This document shows, in pieces, positions 57,674 to 64,000 of a DNA stretch of 64,000 bases (position 1 is the stretch's first letter; every line of letters starts with the position of its first letter). The notes beneath the pieces were generated by a model. That model did not search any database. It had not been told where the DNA came from and was given only the letters and a program-made list of their open reading frames with translations. Source of the stretch: Streptomyces bambusae (lineage in GTDB: Bacteria; Actinomycetota; Actinomycetes; Streptomycetales; Streptomycetaceae); contig NZ_JAJAUZ010000020.1 of the NCBI RefSeq assembly GCF_020532645.1, positions 56,283-120,282 on the forward strand, given 5' to 3'. The position numbers and the translations under genes are program-made.

Positions 57674-58513
57674 TCAGGCGGCGTCCGGCTGCTCCTGCTC
57701 GGCCTCGACCTGGGCGTTCCAGTCGCGCTTGATCGCGCGCCAGCCCTCGTCGGTCTGGCCGAGGCGCCAGTAGCCGGAGATGGAGAGGCGCTCGCGCGGG
57801 ACGGCGCGGTCGATGCGGAGGTGGCGGCGGAGGTCCTTCACGAAGCCGGCCTCGCCGTGGACGAAGACGTGCGGGGTGCCGGCCGGGAAGTCGAGGCCGG
57901 TCACGGCCTGCTGGAGGAGTTCGCCGACCGGGCGGTCGCCTCGGTGCAGCCAGACCGGGGCGATCCCGTCGGCCGTGATGATCTTGATTTCCTCCTCGGG
58001 TCCGGAGACCTCGATGAAGGCGTGGACGTGCGCGCCCGCGGGGATCCGCTCCAGGGCGGCCGCGATCGCCGGCAGGGCGCTCTCGTCACCGGCCAGCAGG
58101 TGCCAGTCGGCGGCCGGGTCCGGGGCGTACCCGCCGCCGGGGCCGAGGAAGTACACCTGCTCGCCGGGCTGCACCCGGGCCGCCCACGGGCCGCCGACGC
58201 CCTCGTCGCCGTGCACGACGAGGTCGACGGTCATCTCCAGGTGGGCCGGGTCCCAGGAGCGCACGGTGTACGCGCGGTTGCGCGGCCACTGCTCGCGGGG
58301 GAAGGCGGCGCGGATCTCGTCCAGGTCCCAGGGCTCCGGGTAGACGGCGCCCTCGGCCGCGAAGAGGATCTTGATGTAGTGGTCGGTGAAATCGCCCGCC
58401 CCGAACCCGGCCAGCTCCTCACCGCCCAGGACGAGCCGCACCATGTGCGGCGTCAGGCGCTCGGTGCGCAGGACGCGGGCGGTGCCGACCTTGCGGGCGG
58501 GTGCTTCTGCCAC
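57674..58513 (-). CDS. Siderophore-interacting protein (FAD-dependent ferric reductase)
   Basis: A 279-residue cytosolic flavoprotein that releases iron from imported ferric siderophores. FAD binding is shown by RAYTVRSW and YFLGPGGGYAPDP, and the NAD(P)H half by LLAGDESALPAIAAALERI, HVFVHGEAGFVK and the end ISGYWRLGQTDEGWRAIKRD. GTG 58513 follows AGGGGAGAA. An iron box lies 44-64 bp upstream, so repression by DmdR/IdeR in iron-rich medium is expected. Confidence 0.94.
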   Translation of the reverse strand: MAEAPARKVGTARVLRTERLTPHMVRLVLGGEELAGFGAGDFTDHYIKILFAAEGAVYPEPWDLDEIRAAFPREQWPRNRAYTVRSWDPAHLEMTVDLVVHGDEGVGGPWAARVQPGEQVYFLGPGGGYAPDPAADWHLLAGDESALPAIAAALERIPAGAHVHAFIEVSGPEEEIKIITADGIAPVWLHRGDRPVGELLQQAVTGLDFPAGTPHVFVHGEAGFVKDLRRHLRIDRAVPRERLSISGYWRLGQTDEGWRAIKRDWNAQVEAEQEQPDAA

Positions 58514-58556
58514 GGTTCTCCCCTGATCCCCTGGATGCTCCGGCGGTCACCGGAAT

Positions 58557-58577
58557 ACTTAGGCAAGCCTAAGTTAA
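58557..58577. promoter_or_regulatory. Iron box (DmdR/IdeR operator)
   Basis: ACTTAGGC-AA-GCCTAAGT is a perfect 8-2-8 palindrome. TTAGGCAAGCCTAAGTTAA (58559-58577) agrees with the DtxR/IdeR consensus at 14 of 19 positions. It lies between the siderophore-interacting gene and the exonuclease stop. Confidence 0.85.
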
Positions 58578-58582
58578 CACCT

Positions 58583-59503
58583 TCAGTGCTGAAGAGTGGA
58601 GAGCAGCCGCCCCACGGCTCCACCCAGTCCCCACCGGTGCGCGAGCGCATCGAGGGCCGCCGGGTCCGCCGGCGCGGACGGCAGCGCCGGGTCGAAGGCC
58701 GGCAGCGGCACGTCCGCGGCCACCTGGACCACCTTCGGCGCCACCGCCACGTAGGGCCGGGCCTCGTCCAGCCGCCGCCGCTGCGCCGGGGTCAGCTTCG
58801 AAGCCGGGTCGTCCACCGCGGCCATGATCCCGGCCAGGTCCCCGTACGCGTCCAGCAGCTTCGCCGCCGTCTTCTCGCCGATGCCCGGCACCCCGGGCAG
58901 GCCGTCGCTCGGGTCGCCGCGCAGCAGCGCCAGGTCCGCGTACCCCGGCCCGTCCACGCCGTACTTCTCCCGCAGCACCGCCTCGTCCGTCAGCTGGAGG
59001 GTGCCCACACCCTTGATCGGGTACAGCACCCGGATCCCGCGCGCGTCGTCGACCAGCTGGTAGAGGTCGCGGTCGCCGGTGACGATGTCCACCGGGCCGG
59101 CGGACCGCGCGGTGAGAGTGCCGATCACGTCGTCCGCCTCGTAGGCCTCGGCACCCACCCGGGCGATGCCGAAGGCGTCGAGCACCGCCTCGATCACCGG
59201 GATCTGCGGCAGCAGGGTGTCGGGGGTCTCCTCCTCGTCCGGCCCGGCCGGCGTCTCCACCGCCACCCGGTGCGCCTTGTACGTGGGGATCAGCTCGACC
59301 CGCCAGTGCGGCCGCCAGTCCGCGTCCATGCAGGCCACCAGGTCGTCGGGGCGGTGGTCCTGAACCAGCCGGGTGATGAAGTCCAGCAGGCCGCGCACGG
59401 CGTTGACCGGCGTCCCGTCGGGCGCCCGGACCGAGTCCGGGACCCCGAAGTACGCGCGGTAGTAGAGGGAAGCGGTGTCGAGGAGCATCAGGCGTCGGGT
59501 CAC
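58583..59503 (-). CDS. 5'-3' exonuclease (FEN-like)
   Basis: A 306-residue stand-alone homologue of the 5' nuclease domain of DNA polymerase I. Acidic metal ligands can be seen in MLLDTASLYYRAYFG, EADDVIGTL and VTGDRDLYQLVD; the helix-hairpin-helix is GLPGVPGIGEKTAAKLL. It should remove RNA primers or flaps. GTG 59503 is chosen because VTRRLMLLDTAS is the usual start; an ATG four codons earlier is possible. It reads into the iron-regulated gene downstream, with no terminator seen between. Confidence 0.92.
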   Translation of the reverse strand: MTRRLMLLDTASLYYRAYFGVPDSVRAPDGTPVNAVRGLLDFITRLVQDHRPDDLVACMDADWRPHWRVELIPTYKAHRVAVETPAGPDEEETPDTLLPQIPVIEAVLDAFGIARVGAEAYEADDVIGTLTARSAGPVDIVTGDRDLYQLVDDARGIRVLYPIKGVGTLQLTDEAVLREKYGVDGPGYADLALLRGDPSDGLPGVPGIGEKTAAKLLDAYGDLAGIMAAVDDPASKLTPAQRRRLDEARPYVAVAPKVVQVAADVPLPAFDPALPSAPADPAALDALAHRWGLGGAVGRLLSTLQH

Positions 59504-59615
59504 ACCCAGGATCATGCCTCACGCCACTGACGGTGACCGGCCGGGCGCGGACGTTCACCGGGGGCGTAGCGCGGCTCTGCCGTGGGCGCGAAACCTGGTG
59601 CCGAAGCTGCGTAAG

Positions 59616-59628
59616 GTGCTTACAGCAC
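59616..59628. promoter_or_regulatory. Small dyad upstream of the XRE-cupin gene
   Basis: GTGCT-TAC-AGCAC, preceded by TAAGGT (59612-59617), lies about 37 bp before the start. A possible operator. Confidence 0.3.
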
Positions 59629-59664
59629 ACCGATGTGCCGGGACAAGGGGAGGGCAGCCCCGCC

Positions 59665-60321
59665 ATGGACCACACGGACGGCGATCACGCCAGGGACGCC
59701 AGGGACGGCAGGGACTCCCGGGATGACCGGGACGACAAGGAGAAAGACCGGGAGAAGGACGCGAAGGAGCCGCTGCGGGTCGGCGTGGCCGTGCGCAAGC
59801 GGCGCCGGGCGCTCCAGCTGACGCTGGCCGCGGTGTCGGCGCGCAGCGGCCTGTCGGTGCCGTTCCTGAGCCAGATAGAGAACGAGCGGGCCCGCCCCAG
59901 CATGCGCTCCCTCGAACGGGTCGCGGACGCGCTGGAGACCACCGCGGTCGAACTCCTGGCGGCTTCCGACACCACCCGGACCGTGGACCTGGTGCGCGCC
60001 GACGACACGTCCGGCCTCGCGCCGGCCGCCGGGGTGCGGCCGCTGGTCCGCGGTCACCACCAGCTGCACGCGCTGGAGTTCACCGGCGAACAGGACGCGG
60101 GCCGCGAGTACCAGCACCGCAACGACGAGCTGATGTACGTGGTCTCCGGCGCCTGCCAGGTCGAGGCCGAGGGCCGGGCCTACCGCCTGGAGAGCGGGGA
60201 CGCGCTGTTCCTGTCCGGCGGGGTGCGGCACCGGTGGCGGGCCGCGACCGAGGACACCCGGATCCTCGTGGTCGCCGTCGGTGACCACATCGAGGCCACC
60301 GCCGAACCGCCGGGCCGCTGA
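59665..60321 (+). CDS. XRE-cupin transcription regulator
   Basis: A 218-residue regulator. An unusually charged leader of ~35 residues (repeated RD, DK and EK) is followed by a helix-turn-helix (LQLTLAAVSARSGLSVPFLS) and a cupin domain (HHQLHALEFTGEQDAG, YQHRNDELMYVVSGACQVEA, LESGDALFLSGGVRHRWRA). The cupin may bind a metal or small ligand. GGGGAGGG lies 10 nt before ATG 59665. Its stop overlaps the next start as TGATG, so the two are translated together. Confidence 0.9.
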   Translation: MDHTDGDHARDARDGRDSRDDRDDKEKDREKDAKEPLRVGVAVRKRRRALQLTLAAVSARSGLSVPFLSQIENERARPSMRSLERVADALETTAVELLAASDTTRTVDLVRADDTSGLAPAAGVRPLVRGHHQLHALEFTGEQDAGREYQHRNDELMYVVSGACQVEAEGRAYRLESGDALFLSGGVRHRWRAATEDTRILVVAVGDHIEATAEPPGR

Positions 60322-61043
60322 TGCGGGTCGTCTCCCTGGTGCCCTCGCTGACCGAGGCGGTCGCCGAGACCGCGCCGGGGCTGCTGGTGGGCGCCACCGA
60401 CTGGTGCAGCCACCCCGCGGACCTGGACGCCGTACGGATCGGCGGCACCAAGAACCCGGACGTGCCGGCGATCGCCGCACTCCGGCCCGACCTGGTGCTC
60501 GCGAACGAGGAGGAGAACCGGGAGCCGGACCTGGCCGCCCTGCGGGATGCCGGGCTGCGGGTGCTGGTCACCGAGGTGCGCGACCTGCCGCAGGCCTTCC
60601 GGGAGCTGCACCGGGTGCTCGTCGACGGCTGCGGGCTGGACCGGCCGCGCTGGCTGGACGAGGCGGAGACCGCCTGGGCCGCCGTCCGGCCGGGCCCGCC
60701 CCGGTCGGCGGTGGTGCCGGTGTGGCGGCGGCCGTGGATGGTGCTCGGCCGGGACACGTTCGCCGGAGACCTGCTGGCCCGGCTGGGGGTGCGCAACGTG
60801 TACGCGGACCACGCGGAGCGGTATCCGCGGGTGCCGGCGGCGGAGGCGGCCGCGCACGGCTGCGACCTGGTGGTGCTGCCCGACGAGCCGTACGCGTTCT
60901 CCGCCGGCGACGGGCCGGAGGCCTTTCCGGGGCTGCCCGCGGCGCTGGTCAGCGGCCGGCACCTGACCTGGTACGGGCCTTCGTTGCGGGAGGCGCCGGA
61001 GGTGCTGGGGGCGGCGCTGAGCGGGGCGGCGGGTCGGGGGTGA
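60321..61043 (+). CDS. Helical-backbone metal receptor-like protein without signal peptide
   Basis: A 240-residue homologue of BtuF/FepB-type binding proteins. It starts MRVVSLVPSLTEAVAETAPG and contains VGATDWCSHPADL, RPDLVLANEEENR, a long linking helix and LTWYGPSLREAPEVLGAAL. Such proteins bind cobalamin or metal chelates outside the cell, but here the domain starts at residue 1 with no signal peptide or lipobox, so it should be cytosolic. Coupled to the XRE-cupin gene by TGATG, it may be a sensor or chaperone for the same ligand. Confidence 0.82.
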   Translation: MRVVSLVPSLTEAVAETAPGLLVGATDWCSHPADLDAVRIGGTKNPDVPAIAALRPDLVLANEEENREPDLAALRDAGLRVLVTEVRDLPQAFRELHRVLVDGCGLDRPRWLDEAETAWAAVRPGPPRSAVVPVWRRPWMVLGRDTFAGDLLARLGVRNVYADHAERYPRVPAAEAAAHGCDLVVLPDEPYAFSAGDGPEAFPGLPAALVSGRHLTWYGPSLREAPEVLGAALSGAAGRG

Positions 61044-61047
61044 CGCT

Positions 61048-61078
61048 TTCGGGACTCCGCCCCGGACCCCGCGCCTCA
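61048..61078. repeat. Degenerate inverted copy of the dispersed repeat
   Basis: GGACTCCGCCCCGGACCCCGCGCCTCA is the reverse complement of the GAGGCGCGGGTCCGGGCGGAG core seen at 8260 and at 63800. Confidence 0.5.
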
Positions 61079-61091
61079 GACTCCCCCAGTC

Positions 61092-61117
61092 CCAGGGGGC
61101 TGGGAGGTGCCCCCTGG
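61092..61117 (+). terminator. Hairpin terminator after the metal receptor-like gene
   Basis: CCAGGGGGC-(8 nt)-GCCCCCTGG, a perfect 9-bp stem. Confidence 0.75.
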
Positions 61118-61165
61118 CGGGGCCGGATTCTGCCCCGGCTCGGCGGTCGGCAGGCGGGGGCCGCG

Positions 61166-61171
61166 TACGCT
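61166..61171 (+). promoter_or_regulatory. Putative -10 (TACGCT) for leaderless small lipoprotein
   Basis: TACGCT ends 6 nt before ATG 61178. Confidence 0.45.
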
Positions 61172-61177
61172 GCGGGG

Positions 61178-61369
61178 ATGCGCCTCGTACGACGTTCCGC
61201 CCTGTCCGCTCTCGTGCTCGGTGCCGTGCTGCTGACCGGTGCGTGCGCCGGGTCCGAGGAGGCGGCGCCGCAGCCGGCGGAGCCGGCGTCCACGGCCACG
61301 CTGCGGGGAGTCCCCCACGAGGCGTGGAACCTGGAACAGCCGGCTCCGGGAACACCGGGCACGCCGTAG
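61178..61369 (+). CDS. Small lipoprotein
   Basis: 63 residues: a signal peptide (RRSALSALVLGAVLLTGAC) with lipobox LTGAC, then ~40 polar Ala/Pro/Glu-rich residues ending GTPGTP. Function unknown. It ends 3 bp before the converging TDT transporter stop. The clear signal peptide and the upstream TACGCT support a real gene despite its size. Confidence 0.7.
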   Translation: MRLVRRSALSALVLGAVLLTGACAGSEEAAPQPAEPASTATLRGVPHEAWNLEQPAPGTPGTP

Positions 61370-61372
61370 CGG

Positions 61373-62539
<1,167 letters not shown>

Positions 62540-62592
62540 GGGTCCAGCGTCCGCCGGGGGAACGGCGGCCAGTAGAGGTGATCTTCCTATGG

Positions 62593-62615
62593 GCTCATAA
62601 ACTGGACTTATGAGC
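62593..62615. promoter_or_regulatory. LysR operator overlapping -10 and start codon
   Basis: GCTCATAA-N7-TTATGAGC is a perfect 8-bp inverted repeat containing the T-N11-A pattern (T62598, A62610). It covers TAAACT (62598-62603), a -10 that ends 6 nt before ATG 62610, and the start codon itself. Confidence 0.6.
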
Positions 62616-63548
62616 ACAGTGCCCCACAGTCCGCCGCCCGAGGCCCCGCTGTCCCACCGGGTCCCCGACCTCGGGGCCCTGGAGCTGCTGCTGGCGGTGG
62701 CCCGGCTGGGCAGCCTGGGGGCGGCCGCCCGGCAGCTCGGCATCACCCAGCCGGCGGCCAGCGCCCGGATCCGGGCGCTGGAGGTACGGCTCGGGGTGGC
62801 GCTCGTGGACCGGTCGCCGCGCGGGTCGACCCTCACCGCGGAGGGGGCGCTGGTCACGGACTGGGCGCGGCCCGTGGTGGAGGCGGCGGAGGCGTTCGAC
62901 GCGGCGGCGCAGGCGCTGCGGGGGCGGCGGGATTCGCGGCTGCGGGTCGCCGCGAGCATGACGATCGCCGAGTACCTGCTTCCGGGGTGGCTGGTGGCGC
63001 TGCGGGGGGAGCGGCCCGGGACGGCGGTGTCGCTGCACGCCGGGAACTCGGCGGCGGTGGCCGAGCGGGTGCTGGCGCACGAGGACGACCTCGGCTTCGT
63101 GGAGGGGCTGCGGGTGCCGGACGGGCTGGACTCGGTGGTGATCGCCCACGACCGGCTGGTGGTGGCGGTCGCGCCGGGGCATCCGTGGGCGCGGCGGCGG
63201 TCCGGGGTGCCGGTGGCCGAGCTGGCGGCGATGCCGTTGATCCTGCGGGAGCAGGGGTCGGGGACGCGGCAGGTGCTGGATGCGGCGCTGGCGGGGTACG
63301 GGGGGCTGGCGGCGCCGCTGCTGGAGCTGGCCTCCACGACCGCGGTCAAGGCGGCGGCGGTGTCGGGGGCGGGGCCGTGCGTGCTGAGTGAGCTGGCGCT
63401 CGGGGCGGAGCTGGGGGCTCGGCAGCTTGTCGCCGTGCCGGTGCTCGGCGCGGCGTTGGAGCGGGCGCTTCGGGCCGTCTGGCCTGCCGGTACCCGTCCC
63501 TCGGGCCCGGCCCGGGACCTCCTCTCCCTGACCCGCCGCACCTCCTGA
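62610..63548 (+). CDS. LysR-family regulator
   Basis: A 312-residue regulator. The N-terminal winged helix is ALELLLAVARLGSLGAAARQ then ITQPAASARIRALEVRLGVA. The substrate-binding domain contains LRVAASMTIAEYLLPGWLVA and the CysB/CbbR-like LILREQGSGTRQVLDAAL. The latter loop often binds an oxyanion. No Shine-Dalgarno; the mRNA is probably leaderless. Divergent from the TDT transporter, its probable target. Confidence 0.92.
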   Translation: MSTVPHSPPPEAPLSHRVPDLGALELLLAVARLGSLGAAARQLGITQPAASARIRALEVRLGVALVDRSPRGSTLTAEGALVTDWARPVVEAAEAFDAAAQALRGRRDSRLRVAASMTIAEYLLPGWLVALRGERPGTAVSLHAGNSAAVAERVLAHEDDLGFVEGLRVPDGLDSVVIAHDRLVVAVAPGHPWARRRSGVPVAELAAMPLILREQGSGTRQVLDAALAGYGGLAAPLLELASTTAVKAAAVSGAGPCVLSELALGAELGARQLVAVPVLGAALERALRAVWPAGTRPSGPARDLLSLTRRTS

Positions 63549-63662
63549 CCGGGGCCACCGCCCCGGACCCGGCGGGGCCCTCTCCGCTGCTGCGGGGCAT
63601 CGCCGCCTCCGCGGGGCGAAACCCGGCCCCGCCGGCGCGCTTGAGACCCTGCGGGGGCAAAT

Positions 63663-63851
63663 CCAGCCTCGCCGGCGTTTGAGGCGCGGGTCGGGGTGGA
63701 GCCCGGGGGGCTGGCGCCGCCACCCCCAGCCTCGCCGGCGTTTGAGGCGGGGGTCGGGGTGGAGCCCGGGGGGCTGGCGCCGCCACCCCCAGCCTCGCCG
63801 GCGTTTGAGGCGCGGGTCCGGGCGGAGCCCGGTGCCCGGCGCCAGCCGGGT
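63663..63851. repeat. Three tandem 63-bp units of the dispersed repeat
   Basis: Units start at CCAGCCTCGCCGGCGTTTGA at 63663, 63726 and 63789. Units 1 and 2 differ at one base; unit 3 diverges in its second half. Confidence 0.88.
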
Positions 63852-63860
63852 TGCAGTTCT

Positions 63861-63935
63861 GGGGGGGGGGGGCGCCCCCCCCCCCCCCCCCCCCCCCGGG
63901 GGGGGGGGGGGGGGGGGGGGGGGCCCCCCCCCCCC
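63861..63935. other. G/C homopolymer palindrome, probable assembly artefact
   Basis: Runs of 12 G, 23 C (63875-63897), 26 G (63898-63923) and 12 C (63924-63935) form a near-perfect palindrome. Nothing biological is readable in it. Confidence 0.75.
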
Positions 63936-63953
63936 AAGAAGGGCAACCCGGCC

Positions 63954-64000
63954 GGCGCCGGGCACCGGGCTCCGCCCGAACCCGCTCCTCAAACGCCGGA
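63954..64000. repeat. Inverted copy of the dispersed repeat
   Basis: GGGCTCCGCCCGAACCCGCT then CCTCAAACGCCGG is the reverse complement of the repeat at 63789-63834. The copies flank the homopolymer block as inverted arms. Confidence 0.75.

Larger units (their letters stand above)
63549..64000. other. Non-coding right end with repeats and homopolymers
   Basis: I see no gene here. It contains a 63-bp tandem array, a G/C homopolymer palindrome and an inverted copy of the dispersed repeat. Open frames crossing it are low complexity. Confidence 0.7.

Overview
The window is chromosomal DNA of a Streptomyces or very close relative. The evidence is the very high G+C content, the many GTG starts, the Pup-proteasome genes, mycothiol ligase, the gyl glycerol genes and several families restricted to actinobacteria (DUF3090, SCO1664 family, XRE/DUF397 pairs). 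Gene content and order from about 13 to 56 kb match what I remember of the S. coelicolor SCO1630-SCO1667 region; this is recollection, not an alignment. I saw no tRNA, rRNA, CRISPR array, insertion sequence or prophage.

Layout. 1-4.6 kb (minus): a membrane protein cut by the window edge and a D-Ala-D-Ala carboxypeptidase with a very long cytoplasmic tail. 4.7-7.1 kb: a GPP34 protein and an XRE/DUF397 regulator pair. 7.2-10 kb (minus): an alpha/beta-barrel-like protein, a helix-hairpin-helix-type gene that breaks off in poly-G, and an aldo/keto reductase. 10-12.3 kb: an F420-type oxidoreductase and a ferritin-like protein. 12.4-18.2 kb: CorA, then a phosphatase / DUF3090 / kinase-like (SCO1664) / mshC run, then a PAC2 protein. 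18.4-23.5 kb (minus): glpD-glpK-glpF and gylR. 23.8-28.2 kb: metH and a HAD phosphatase. 28.6-33.6 kb: two tandem solute-binding lipoproteins, an orphan response regulator and a RecB-type nuclease. 33.8-43.4 kb: site-2 protease, trmI, secreted protein, ferredoxin, then arc-dop-pup-endonuclease VII-like-prcB-prcA. 43.5-56 kb: LacI/MFS pair, pafA, two FKBP isomerases, pafB-pafC, small zinc-ribbon and membrane genes, tatA-tatC and helY. 56-64 kb: TetR, RluA, siderophore-interacting protein behind an iron box, 5'-3' exonuclease, XRE-cupin plus metal-receptor-like protein, a small lipoprotein, and a TDT transporter with a divergent LysR.

How it works together. The central block is a nearly complete Pup-proteasome system: Pup, the ligase PafA, the depupylase Dop, the ATPase Arc, the 20S subunits and the DNA-damage regulators PafBC. 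The gyl block imports and oxidises glycerol under GylR; two candidate GylR sites share an 11-mer. MetH and MshC supply methionine and mycothiol.

Regulatory signals read directly include perfect or near-perfect hairpin terminators at most operon ends, palindromic operators at the LacI, LysR, GylR and iron-regulated promoters, and a recurring TANNNT-N6/7-start arrangement that predicts leaderless mRNAs for about eleven genes. Sequence quality is doubtful at about 8.31-8.36 kb and 63.86-63.94 kb, where long G and C homopolymers sit beside a dispersed repeat.
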